Below are positions 7,605-15,484 of a stretch of 64,000 nt of DNA, piece by piece. The stretch's first letter is position 1; the number at the start of each line of letters is the position of its first letter. The stretch is from Micromonosporaceae bacterium (lineage in GTDB: Bacteria; Actinomycetota; Actinomycetes; Mycobacteriales; Micromonosporaceae): NCBI GenBank assembly GCA_009377645.1, contig WHTQ01000002.1, positions 1 through 64,000 on the forward strand, read 5' to 3'. The notes below the pieces were generated by a model. It did not search any database. It had not been told where the DNA came from and saw only the letters and a list, made by a program, of their open reading frames with translations. A program made the translations under genes and the position numbers.

Positions 7605-7884
7605 CGGTGGCTGCTTGTTCGTCGGCCCACTTGGCGTCGTGGCGGGTGAGGGGGTCGTGCTCGGCTGGTGGTGGGGTGAGCCGGTCGAGGCAGTCCCGCA
7701 CCCGTTGGGCGGCCACGGCTAGATCGGTGGCCTGCCACTGCCGGTGCGGAGGATGCACGGCGGTCGTGGTGGTGGGTGCGGAGACCCACCCGAGGCGCTG
7801 CTCGGCATTGGTGGCCTGGTCAGCTGGCCGAAACGGTGGCATCTCGCGGCGGCCGTCGAGCGCTTCGCGCATCGTCTCGACCAC
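7594..7884 (-). CDS. Small conserved element protein (96 aa)
   Basis: Hydrophilic 96-residue protein (MPPFRPADQATNAEQRLGW, LAVAAQRVRDCLDRLTPP, HDAKWADEQAATDEH) with a GTG start. It overlaps the following gene by 11 bases and follows the 215-aa gene by 21. No domain recognised. The context makes it part of the conjugation-module string. Confidence 0.6.
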   Translation of the reverse strand: MVETMREALDGRREMPPFRPADQATNAEQRLGWVSAPTTTTAVHPPHRQWQATDLAVAAQRVRDCLDRLTPPPAEHDPLTRHDAKWADEQAATDEH

Positions 7885-7905
7885 CCGGTTCAGCGACTCG
7901 ACCCG

Positions 7906-8553
7906 TCACCCACCGGCCGTCCCGGCGGCGGTGTCGGTGGTGGGGCTGGTGCGGTGGTCACGGATGCTGGCGGCGGTCTCGCGCAGCTGCCGGGCCTGCA
8001 GGGTGTCGTCGGCGGGGTCGAGCTGGTCGGCACTGGCCAGGATCTGGTCTTCGACGTGCTGGCGCTGCTGGGCGGCCGTCTGTCCGGCTTTGGTGTGCGG
8101 GGGCTCGGCTGGTGATGGCGTGTCGGAGCCGAGCGGGTCGGGGGTGAGCCTGGTGCGCCGGTACGCCTTGGCGGTGGTCTGGTGCGTGGCGGCGTGGTGC
8201 GCCCGGGTGTGGTCGGGGTATTGGCCGGTGCGGTACAGCTGCCCGGCGCGTTCGGCGATCTCGTGCGGCAGGGGCGCCGCCTGGCCCAGCTGCTGCGCGA
8301 CCGGGTCGGTCTGCCCGGCTACGGTCTGCCGGTTGCTGGTGGTGGGGGTCCAGCCGGTGACCTGTTCACGTAGGGCCTGCGGGTCGACGGCGGCGACGTG
8401 GTCGTGCAGGTAGGTGTGTTCGTGGTCGGCCAGCTTGCCGGCGGCGTGGTCGGCGTCGAGCTGCCAGCGCCGCTGCTGCAGCTGGTGGTACTCATGGCGG
8501 GTCATCTGGTGGTAGTCGGCGTCCCAGCCGGACGGCTGGTGGAGCTGGGTCAT
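7906..8553 (-). CDS. Conserved element protein (215 aa), helical and charged
   Basis: Starts with an ATG that overlaps the stop of the coupling-protein remnant. Rich in His, Gln and charged residues (YHQMTRHEYHQLQQRRWQLD, TYLHDHVAAVDPQALREQV, AAQQRQHVEDQILASADQL). Probably an extended helical protein. No named family. Position after a TraG/VirD4-type gene suggests an accessory transfer function, perhaps a DNA-processing adaptor (inference). Confidence 0.6.
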   Translation of the reverse strand: MTQLHQPSGWDADYHQMTRHEYHQLQQRRWQLDADHAAGKLADHEHTYLHDHVAAVDPQALREQVTGWTPTTSNRQTVAGQTDPVAQQLGQAAPLPHEIAERAGQLYRTGQYPDHTRAHHAATHQTTAKAYRRTRLTPDPLGSDTPSPAEPPHTKAGQTAAQQRQHVEDQILASADQLDPADDTLQARQLRETAASIRDHRTSPTTDTAAGTAGG

Positions 8554-9503
8554 TGTGCCGCTCCTTCAACGAGGGTCGGTTCCGGCCGCGGGCTGCCGGT
8601 GCTGGGCTGGTCCGGGCCGGCGGCGGTTGGCCAGCCGGGCTGCTTGGGCGGTTGCCGCTGCCGTGGTGCGGTGGTGGTGGGTGGCTGGTGGCGTAGGGCG
8701 CGGCGGACGGTGCGGCGTTGCCAGGCCAGCTGGACCCGGCCGATGCTGGCGGGGATACCGCGGCGTACGACCATGACCCGGCGGGCGGGCAGGTTGGCCA
8801 GCTGCGCAGCAGTGAGCACCGGGACGCGTTTGGTGGTGGAGCCGGTGATCTGCCCGTCGCGGTCGCGTGTGTAGGTGATGTCTTCCCGCTCCCCGGACAG
8901 GGCCTCGAAGGCACGTAGGTCGTCGGGGTCGCGCATCCCGCCGAAGACGAGGATGGTGGAGGCGTTGTTGACGATCGCGGCGCCGACCTCTCCCCAGCGT
9001 TGCCGCAGCTGCGCCCGGGACTGGGCGCCGATGTGGATGGTGACGTTGCGGCCGCCCATGTCGGCGGTCCACCGGTCCAGCGGGACGGGGCAGATCAGCG
9101 CGGCCTCATCCAGCGCAAGGGTCAGCGGTGGGTCGAGCCGGCCTCCGTGGTCGGAGGCGATCCGGCGGGCGGTGCGGGCGATCTCGGCGGTCAGGGCGGT
9201 GACCAGCGGTGCCACGATCGCGTCCTCGGCGCCGAGCAGGTACAGCGTCCCGGCGTCGGCCAGGAACGCCTCGACGTCGAGCATGGCCTCGTCGGTGCCT
9301 TCGGCGCTGGCGGCGGCGGTGTCGGTAAGCCACGCCAACGCGGGCCGGATCGAGGCGGTGATCGCGGTTTGGGTGCGGTCGTTGGTGGCGAAGAACCCGC
9401 GGGCGACCTCCCGGAAGATCTCCGGCTGGGGTGAGCGGTCCAGGGAGCCCGCGATTCTGGTAAGAATCACATCGGCAGCTCGACCACGGTTCGTCAGTGA
9501 CAA
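8550..9503 (-). pseudogene. TraG/VirD4-type conjugative coupling protein, N-terminal half missing
   Basis: The 317-residue frame matches the C-terminal half of actinomycete TraG/TraD-like coupling ATPases: GTLYLLGAEDA, Walker B PPLTLALDEAALICPVPL, RWTADMGGRNVTIHIGAQSR, NNASTILVFGGMRD, then KRVPVLTAAQLANLPARR. These proteins are normally about 550-700 residues and begin with membrane helices and a Walker A motif; both are missing. The frame fuses at about 9500 to the tail of an integrase/GntR-like remnant, so the 5' half was removed by recombination. A TTG at 9503 could still start a truncated protein, but it could not power transfer. Confidence 0.7.
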
Positions 9504-9590
9504 CGGCTCGCTTGCCGCGGGAGACAGTCACCTCGCCGGTCTTGCTCAGCGGCTACGGCACGGGCTCCGGCGTCATCGTCTCGTGCTGGC
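9497..9590 (-). pseudogene. Third, degenerate copy of the integrase/GntR 3' end
   Basis: The minus strand encodes LSKTGEVTVSRGKRAVVTDE, matching the integrase C-terminus (LSRSGEIAVSRGQRATVTS) and the copy at 284. Just upstream, the codons for ARAVA are in another frame because GAG has become G, a 2-base loss. Similarity fades above about 9590. It sits exactly where the truncated coupling-protein gene begins, marking a recombination junction. Confidence 0.55.
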
Positions 9591-9734
9591 TGTGTCGTCA
9601 GCCCGACATGGGTGGTGGTAGTAGGTCTCCGGACTCCGAGCGTTCCATGGACAAGACCGCACCTCTCGAGCCTCCACAACTGGTGGTGACCCATAGCGGC
9701 GTCTGGGGGATGCACGGCGTTTACGTACCTCGTG

Positions 9735-10139
9735 CTACTTCCGCTCGGTGGCCGAAGGCGGTCTAATACTGGCATCCTCGCCGACGGTAACGCTCACCTC
9801 GTTGTCTCCTTGTTTTACTCCGCGCCCGGCTTGCGCGGTAACCTTCTTTAGCGGCTTCTTGCTAAGCGTAGGAAACATTGGCTCTGACTCGCCAGTGCTT
9901 ATGCGATCTATTACTCTCGCAACACAGAGTCGCTTCTGCACGTGACCTACGCGCAGTCGGATCTTAACCAGGCTAACGGAGCCCAGCGTTTCTTGGGACT
10001 CTGGATCTTTCACCTCAACGACACGATAGAGATCAACGATGTCGCCCTCCGAAACATGGTTGTCCGTTCCCGCATTGAAGGCGAGCTGGTACTCATCCAC
10101 TATAGTGGCGAGTTTACATGAGACTCTATTGTCGGTCAC
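9735..10139 (-). CDS. Unknown 134-aa beta-rich protein, FlgT C-terminal-like pattern
   Basis: GTG start overlapping the stop of the membrane-protein gene (GTGA). The segment IVDEYQLAFNAGTDNHVSEG, GDIVDLYRVVEVKDPESQET, LGSVSLVKIRLRVGHVQKRL has the G-x-G-D, DPE-x-x-E-LG, then I-V-x-V pattern seen in FlgT C-terminal-like small beta domains. That likeness is by eye only. The tail is Ser/Lys-rich. GC content is well below the element average. Third gene of the integrase-membrane protein-134 aa cassette; role unknown. Confidence 0.6.
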   Translation of the reverse strand: MTDNRVSCKLATIVDEYQLAFNAGTDNHVSEGDIVDLYRVVEVKDPESQETLGSVSLVKIRLRVGHVQKRLCVARVIDRISTGESEPMFPTLSKKPLKKVTAQAGRGVKQGDNEVSVTVGEDASIRPPSATERK

Positions 10140-10846
10140 TCTCGCACCTCCGGGCTAGTTATCCTACTTATCGGCGCAGCAGGCTCTTCAATGGGTTGTG
10201 TGGACGGTCCTATGTCGTACTCGCAACGCGCTAGAACCACACCCCAAGGGGGAGACGTATCGAAAGGCGCCCTAAATAGAAGGTGCCTCCAGAAGGGTTC
10301 AGCGAGGGCTTCCACGCATCGAAGCAAGACGGTTCCTGATTCGTCGTCGATCTCATGAGCTTCAACAACTCCCTTCGTTTCTCTGGCATACTCGTCGACG
10401 ACTCTGTATCGGGCGCCCACCTCATTGCCGTGCAAGCGCCTAGCGATAAGCACGACCGCGCCATCAGCCTCACCTATCGCGACTAGTGGAGGCGGCTCGC
10501 CTTCTAAAGCTAAGAGCATACCTCGAATTCGCGCGTAGCCCTCTTTGATCCCGGCTTCCCACTTATCACGTGCCTCTTTGGAGGCGGCTGCCAAAGAGCC
10601 ACGTAGTTCCTCCACACTAATCTCCGCTTGCGCGACTCTCGCTAAGAGGCTGCGATAGGTTCTGATCCGGCTTACCCATTCAAGGGTCTTTCGGGCCACT
10701 GGCGGACCTCCCCCGACCACGAGCGCGATCGCCATCACGATCCAAAAAGCGGCAGCCTGGTCTATCGCCACAGCGCCAATGTAGAGTCCCGCGATGCCGG
10801 CTAACGAGACCGCAGCGCTCCAGAAGCGAATGAGAAAGGCCTTCAC
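10136..10846 (-). CDS. Unknown two-helix membrane protein with cytosolic domain, coupled to the integrase
   Basis: GTG start (VKAFLIRFWSAAVSLAG) overlapping the integrase stop as GTGA. 236 residues. Two N-terminal transmembrane helices (SAAVSLAGIAGLYIGAVAI and AAFWIVMAIALVVGG), a likely coiled coil (LLARVAQAEISVEELRGSL, AAASKEARDKWEAGIKEGYA), then a soluble domain (PPLVAIGEADGAVVLIARRL, YRVVDEYARETKGVVEAHEI). The GC content falls to about half in places, far below the integrase. No family recognised. Membrane anchor plus sensor-like domain and a small partner gene is an organisation seen in some anti-phage cassettes, but that reading is speculative. Confidence 0.65.
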   Translation of the reverse strand: MKAFLIRFWSAAVSLAGIAGLYIGAVAIDQAAAFWIVMAIALVVGGGPPVARKTLEWVSRIRTYRSLLARVAQAEISVEELRGSLAAASKEARDKWEAGIKEGYARIRGMLLALEGEPPPLVAIGEADGAVVLIARRLHGNEVGARYRVVDEYARETKGVVEAHEIDDESGTVLLRCVEALAEPFWRHLLFRAPFDTSPPWGVVLARCEYDIGPSTQPIEEPAAPISRITSPEVRE

Positions 10847-12354
10847 TGCGTCGGCCGCCTTGCGGATATCGAGGAACCACAGGTGGACGTGACAGTGGCC
10901 CGCTGGCCGCGGGACACCGCAATCTCGCCGCTCCTGCTTAGCTCGGCGACGGCGCGGTGGGCGGTGCCTGCGGCGACGCCGTACCGTTCCATCAGTTCGG
11001 CGTGGGTGGGTAGTGGGTCGCCGGGTTTGAGCGCGCCGCAGGTGATGGCGGCGCGGAGGTCGGCGGCGATCCGTAGGTATGGCGGCGACGTTTCGGTGAC
11101 TGGGGCCGGGGGCAGGATGATGGCGGCGTCCTGGTCGAGGGTGACCGGTGCCGGGGGCATCCCCGCGGCCAGTGAGCCGGCGGCGCGCTGGTCGGCCTCC
11201 GAGCGCCACGCGCTGTAAACCCGGAGCGTGGTCGCTCCGCCCCCGCCGTGGCCGAGCCGGCCGGCGACCGTCCGGACGTCGACCCCGGCGGAGATCAGCT
11301 CGGTCGCGGAGTAGTGCCGGAGCTGGTGGAGGTGCATGTCCCAGCCGAGCCGGGAGCACATCCGGGTGTACCGGCGGGTCACCGAGTCAGGTTGCAGCCA
11401 GCGGCCGCCGTCCAGGTCCCGGGAGAAGACCCGAGCGGTGGGGGACAGCTCGATCCCGAGCGCGTCGGCGTGCTCGTCGATCCGGCGCCGGTAGGCGCGG
11501 AGCAGGGCGAGGGTCTGCTCGTCGAGCGCGATCCGGCGTTGCTGGTGGGTCTTGAGGTCCTTCTCCCAGGTGTGGCCGTTCCGCTGGGCGATGCTGCCCC
11601 GGAGCACCAGCACGCCTGTAGTGAAGTGGACCCGCTGCCAAGTCAGCGCACACAGCTCCCCGCGCCGCGCGCCGCTGACCATGGCCAGCCAGACGAACAT
11701 CCCCCAGTCCGGGTCCTTCCACGCTTCGGTCACGATCCGGGCCGCCTGCTCGGCGGTCGGCGGGTCCGGGTTCGCGGTCGGGGCCGGCGGCGGCTCGGCC
11801 TGCTCGGCGATGTTCACCCCGAGCCACCCCCACCGCACCGCGCGGCCGAGCGCCCCGGACAGCACCGAGTGAATCTGCCGCACGGTCGAGGCGGCCAGCG
11901 GCTCGCAGACGTGCTCCGGCTCGCGTCGCCGGCGGCCGTCGCAGTGGGCGCGGCAGCGCCGTAGCATCGCGTAGAACGACTCCAGCGTCTCCACGTTTAA
12001 CCGGTCCAGGGAGAGCTCGCCCAGGACCGGCCGGATGTGGTGCGCGATGTAGCTCTCGTACCCGGCCCGGGTGTTCTGCTCGACCTCGATGACGGTCAGC
12101 CAGCGGTCGAGCAGCTGGTCGACGGTGGCGCGTGTACGCGGACTACGGCGCTGGTCGACCTCGGCCAGCAGCCGGGTCCGTTCCTGCTCGGCGTCCCGGG
12201 CCGCAGTCGACCCGGCGGGGATGGTCTTAGTCAGGTAGTGCTTCCGCTTCGAGACCGGGTCGACGCCGGCGTACACCCGCACGCGCAGTGATCCACTGGG
12301 GAGGGTCTCGACCTCGCCGCGGGTGCGGCGCCGGTGGGTGGCGGCGCGGGCCAT
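10843..12354 (-). CDS. int: Tyrosine site-specific integrase with C-terminal GntR-type domain
   Basis: ATG at 12354 chosen (MARAATHRRRTRGEVE); an upstream ATG at 12411 in the same frame is less likely. About 503 residues. SAM-like core-binding domain near residues 70-150 (TVDQLLDRWLTVIEVEQNTR). Catalytic domain with Arg in SGARRGELCALTW, HQLRHYSATELISAG (H-x-x-R), LGHGGGG (His) and Tyr in LRVYSAW. Beyond the usual end it continues with a GntR-type winged helix (YLRIAADLRAAITCG, LPTHAELMERYGVAAGTAHR). It starts 78 bases from the tRNA-Met 3' end, the presumed attachment site. No excisionase gene is next to it. It is translationally coupled to the downstream membrane-protein gene. Confidence 0.9.
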   Translation of the reverse strand: MARAATHRRRTRGEVETLPSGSLRVRVYAGVDPVSKRKHYLTKTIPAGSTAARDAEQERTRLLAEVDQRRSPRTRATVDQLLDRWLTVIEVEQNTRAGYESYIAHHIRPVLGELSLDRLNVETLESFYAMLRRCRAHCDGRRRREPEHVCEPLAASTVRQIHSVLSGALGRAVRWGWLGVNIAEQAEPPPAPTANPDPPTAEQAARIVTEAWKDPDWGMFVWLAMVSGARRGELCALTWQRVHFTTGVLVLRGSIAQRNGHTWEKDLKTHQQRRIALDEQTLALLRAYRRRIDEHADALGIELSPTARVFSRDLDGGRWLQPDSVTRRYTRMCSRLGWDMHLHQLRHYSATELISAGVDVRTVAGRLGHGGGGATTLRVYSAWRSEADQRAAGSLAAGMPPAPVTLDQDAAIILPPAPVTETSPPYLRIAADLRAAITCGALKPGDPLPTHAELMERYGVAAGTAHRAVAELSRSGEIAVSRGQRATVTSTCGSSISARRPTQ

Positions 12355-12431
12355 GGAGCCAGGATAGCCCACACTGGCTCCATGTATAGCTCCACGGGAA
12401 CTCGAAATCACCGTGGATCAACGCTGTGACC

Positions 12432-12508
12432 TGGTGGGGCGGACGGGACTCGAACCCGTGACCTATCGATTATGAGTCGACTGCTCTAACCTGCTGAGCT
12501 ACCGCCCC
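12432..12508 (-). tRNA. tRNA-Met (anticodon CAT), CCA encoded; integration target
   Basis: Cloverleaf on the minus strand: acceptor GGGGCGG pairs with the 3' CCGCCCC. D-loop AGCTCAGCAGGTTAGAGC, anticodon stem GTCGA/TCGAT around CTCATAA, T-arm CGGGTTCGAGTCCCG, then A and an encoded CCA (12432-12434). A CAT anticodon fits elongator tRNA-Met or lysidine-modified tRNA-Ile2. The integrase lies just past the 3' end, so this half is probably the element's attachment site. Confidence 0.9.
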
Positions 12509-12763
12509 GCCCACCCACCGCGACCGGTTCAGGACTGACGATCAGGCTATCAGCCTCGGCGGCGGCAACCACGGCTGTCTCGACGCCAACCTGACGTCGG
12601 CGCCGTGGGTCCGTTCACCTGCGGTGTCGTCGCGGTTGACGGGTCGCGTACGCTGGGTGTGGTTTGCACTACCTGCCCCCCGCGGGTGGCCCGGGTTTCG
12701 GTCCCCAGAGACACGGGAGCGGCAGCCGGTAGGTGTGTCAAGGAAGCCGGAGGGACCCGAAAC

Positions 12764-13456
12764 GTGCGAGTCCGGACGGCGGCGAGGGCCCTGGCCGGCA
12801 GCCGGCGTGCCCGGGTCACGCTGGCGATCGCGGCGGTGCTGCTGTTGCTGGTCGGCACCCAGCTCGTCATCAAGTTCGGCCCGGTCGGCACCGGTCTGGT
12901 GGTCGGGCCGATGATCGCGCTCATCCTGATCTTCCTGGCCCGCCGGGCCGGCCTGTCGTGGGACGACCTCGGGCTGGGACGTCGCGCCGTGCGACGAGGT
13001 GCCCGGTGGGCGGGGATCGCCGTGGTGGTGGTCGCGGCCGTACTGATGGCCGGGGCGGCGGTGCCCTGGATCCGGTCCGCCTTCCTCGACGTCCAGTATC
13101 GGCTGGACGCGGGCTCGGCGCTCGTGACGGCGCTGCTGGTCATCCCGCTGAGCACGATCCTGCTGGAAGAGGTCGCGTTCCGGGGGGTGCTGTTCGGCTT
13201 CCTCCACCAGCGCCAGCGGACTACCTGGGCGTTCGGGTTCTCGTCGATCCTGTTCGGCCTGTGGCATGTCCTTCCGTCCCTACCGACCAACACGTTCGGG
13301 AGCGTGGCCGCCGTGGTGGGTGTCACCGCGCTGCTCGGGCTGCTCCTGTGTGAGCTGCGGCGGCGCAGTGGCAGCCTGCTGGCGGCGGTGGGCGGCCACT
13401 GGGCGGCCAACGGGCTGGGCGTGCTGCTGGCCGCCCTGCTCTGGAGCTGGACCTGA
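12764..13456 (+). CDS. CPBP family intramembrane metalloprotease (Rce1/Abi type)
   Basis: GTG start with GGAGGG nine bases upstream. 230 residues with about six hydrophobic segments. The three CPBP motifs are present: LLEEVAFRGVLFGFL (Glu-Glu-x-x-x-Arg), FSSILFGLWHVLPS (His), and the C-terminal GHWAANGLGVLLA. These integral-membrane proteases process prenylated proteins in eukaryotes and bacteriocin-related or stress substrates in bacteria; the substrate here is unknown. Monocistronic, with a hairpin over its stop codon, and convergent with the helicase gene. Confidence 0.85.
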   Translation: MRVRTAARALAGSRRARVTLAIAAVLLLLVGTQLVIKFGPVGTGLVVGPMIALILIFLARRAGLSWDDLGLGRRAVRRGARWAGIAVVVVAAVLMAGAAVPWIRSAFLDVQYRLDAGSALVTALLVIPLSTILLEEVAFRGVLFGFLHQRQRTTWAFGFSSILFGLWHVLPSLPTNTFGSVAAVVGVTALLGLLLCELRRRSGSLLAAVGGHWAANGLGVLLAALLWSWT

Positions 13457-13468
13457 GCCAGAGCAGGG
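13434..13468. terminator. Hairpin overlapping the CPBP stop codon
   Basis: Perfect 11-bp inverted repeat CCCTGCTCTGG / CCAGAGCAGGG with a 13-base loop, spanning the TGA at 13454-13456. No T-run, as usual in high-GC actinomycetes. It lies between convergent genes. Confidence 0.5.
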
Positions 13469-13515
13469 CCGGCTGAGCTGGACCTGAGCGAGCGGCGCCG
13501 GGCGGCCGGCGTCGG

Positions 13516-14952
13516 CTATCGGCGACGGCCACCGTTACGAGCGCCCCGCCGGCCGCCGGCCGGAGTCCGGGCAGAGAAGCCGGCCGCGGTCGCGGAACCA
13601 GCCGAGCCAGCGCCGCGCGGCCTCCCGCCGGCCGACGTCGCCACATGCGGCATCGCGACCCCCGGCTTCCCGCCCTGGCGGGGGCGGCGCCGCCCCCGGG
13701 ACGGCGCACTGGCCACGGCCGGCGCCTTGGCCGGTGGGGTGACGAAGGTACGCTCCCCCGGCGCGAGCCGGGCGAGCAGCGGGTCGCCGGGGCGCAGCCG
13801 GGTGGTCGTGGGCTCGATACCGGCCGCCCGGGCGACCTTGCGGACGTCGCCGACCTGCTGGTCGGTCATGAGCGTGACCACCGTACCGGTGGCGCCGGCC
13901 CGGGCGGTCCGGCCGGAGCGGTGCAGGTACGCCTTGTGCTCGACCGGCGGGTCGGCGTGCACGACGAGCGCGACGTCGTCGACGTGGATGCCCCGGGCGG
14001 CGATGTCGGTGGCGACCAGCGTCGTGGCACTGCCGCTGGCGAAGGCGTGCAGGTTGCGGGTACGCGCGGCCTGAGCCAGGTTGCCGTGCAGCTCCAGGGC
14101 CGGCACGCCGGCAGCGACCAGCCGGCGGGTCAGGGCCTTCGCGCCGTGCTTGGTACGCGTGAACACGAGGGTGCGACCGGGCGCCGCCACGAGATCGACC
14201 AGGACCGCCAGCCGGTCATCGTGGTTGACATGTAACACATGGTGCGACATCGTCACCATCCGCGACAGCGACGGGGCGTCGGCGTGGTGGGTGACCGGGT
14301 TGGTGAGGAACCGCCGCACCAGGACGTCGACCCCGGCGTCGAGGGTGGCGGAGAACAGCAGCCGCTGCCCGGATCGCGGAGTCTGGTCGAGCAGCTCCCG
14401 CACCACCGGCAGGAAGCCGAGGTCGGCCATGTGGTCCGCCTCGTCGAGCACAGTGATCTCGACCGTGTCAAGGCGGGCGTGACCGGAGCGCAGATGGTCG
14501 GCCAGCCGGCCCGGGCAGGCAACCAGCACATCCACCCCCGCGCGCAGGCCGGCGACCTGCGGACCCGGTCTCACCCCGCCGAAGACGGTGCAGGTCCGCA
14601 GGGACAGCGCCCTGGCCAGCGGTGCGATCGCCGCCTCGATCTGGGAGACGAGCTCGCGGGTGGGAGCCAGGATCAGCGCACGTGGACGCCCGGCCCGCCG
14701 CGGCGAGCCGCTGGCCGCCAGGCGGGTCAGCAGCGGCAGTGCGAACGCGTACGTCTTGCCCGAGCCGGTCCGGCCCCGGCCGAGCACGTCCCGGCCGGCC
14801 AGCGCGTCGGGCAGGGTAGCCGCCTGGATCGGGAACGGGATCGTCACGCCCGCAGCGGCGAGCGCCTCGACCAGCCGGGCGGGCACGCCGAGATCGGCGA
14901 AGGTGGTGGTGGAACCGGCCGAAGCCGTGGTACGAGGGCGACGAGGCGCCAT
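13516..14952 (-). CDS. DEAD-box ATP-dependent RNA helicase (RhlE-like)
   Basis: ATG at 14952 gives 478 residues. Motifs in order: Q-motif region FADLGVPARLVEAL then PFPIQAATLPDAL; Walker A GRTGSGKT; PTRELVSQI; VLDEADHMADLGF (DEAD); SAT; and C-terminal HRSGRTARAGATG. A basic Arg/Gly-rich tail (RGRRRPRQGGKP, then repeated GRR) probably binds RNA. DEAD-box proteins remodel rRNA or mRNA, often in the cold. Monocistronic, divergent from the small gene at 15128. Confidence 0.9.
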   Translation of the reverse strand: MAPRRPRTTASAGSTTTFADLGVPARLVEALAAAGVTIPFPIQAATLPDALAGRDVLGRGRTGSGKTYAFALPLLTRLAASGSPRRAGRPRALILAPTRELVSQIEAAIAPLARALSLRTCTVFGGVRPGPQVAGLRAGVDVLVACPGRLADHLRSGHARLDTVEITVLDEADHMADLGFLPVVRELLDQTPRSGQRLLFSATLDAGVDVLVRRFLTNPVTHHADAPSLSRMVTMSHHVLHVNHDDRLAVLVDLVAAPGRTLVFTRTKHGAKALTRRLVAAGVPALELHGNLAQAARTRNLHAFASGSATTLVATDIAARGIHVDDVALVVHADPPVEHKAYLHRSGRTARAGATGTVVTLMTDQQVGDVRKVARAAGIEPTTTRLRPGDPLLARLAPGERTFVTPPAKAPAVASAPSRGRRRPRQGGKPGVAMPHVATSAGGRPRGAGSAGSATAAGFSARTPAGGRRGARNGGRRR

Positions 14953-15127
14953 GGATACTCCGAACGTGGAAGCGGTCCTGCCCGGTGTACACATCAGCGG
15001 ATCGACGCAGATCGTCGACATCGAAAGGCGACCCGAGGCAGAACGGAACGGGCCGCCCGGCCAAGTGTACGCGGCCGGCGGCTGACGCTTGCATCCTGTA
15101 CCTAGGTACGGGTCTATCGTCGAAACT

Positions 15128-15484
15128 ATGGACGAGACGGCGGTCCCGCTGGACGGGACATGGGTGCCCCAGGCGTGCACGTTGCCGACGGTGCGCCGCC
15201 CGCTGCGGCGCTCGGAGTTCGACGGGCTGTTCACCAGCGCGGTGCGGTCGGTGGAGCGGGTCGACCAGCTGCGGCTCCGGCTGGAGCTCGTCCCGGAGCC
15301 GGCGGTGGCGGCCCGGGCGGCGGACCTGCTGGTCCGGGAGACCGAGTGCTGCTCGTTCTTCACGTTCACGCTCACCGCGACCGGTGGGCGGGTGTCGGTG
15401 GAGGTCGCGGTGCCGGCCGGGCACGTGGACGTGCTCGACGCGCTGGCCGACCGCGCGGGTGCCGGCGCGGGTGCCGGGTCATGA
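15128..15484 (+). CDS. Conserved protein with Cys-Cys motif, partner of the MerR gene
   Basis: 118 residues from ATG 15128. Contains LRRSEFDGLFTSAVRSVERV and ETECCSFFTFTL, a paired-cysteine motif found in small actinomycete proteins encoded just before heavy-metal MerR regulators. Overlaps the MerR start (ATGA). The paired Cys could bind a soft metal (inference). First gene of a three-gene coupled operon. Confidence 0.7.
   Translation: MDETAVPLDGTWVPQACTLPTVRRPLRRSEFDGLFTSAVRSVERVDQLRLRLELVPEPAVAARAADLLVRETECCSFFTFTLTATGGRVSVEVAVPAGHVDVLDALADRAGAGAGAGS

Larger units (their letters stand above)
3..12434. mobile_element. Decayed actinomycete integrative element(s) next to tRNA-Met
   Basis: A tyrosine integrase starts 78 bases from the 3' end of a tRNA-Met, the classic layout of an actinomycete integrative element. 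Leftwards lie a truncated TraG/VirD4-type coupling protein, small genes typical of conjugation modules, small GntR and XRE regulators, a PIN/antitoxin pair and an OLD nuclease. Several genes are truncated or frameshifted, and the integrase 3' end occurs in three versions (284-620, 9497-9590, 10843-11215). No replication initiator, relaxase or excisionase is visible. I could not find the tRNA 3' sequence repeated to the left, so the left attachment site is probably outside the window or lost. The left boundary given is the window edge. Confidence 0.7.

Noticed and set aside
1-12400. Search for a left attachment site (copy of the tRNA-Met 3' end)
   Set aside because: Only weak partial matches, for example near 1557 and 4718; none convincing.
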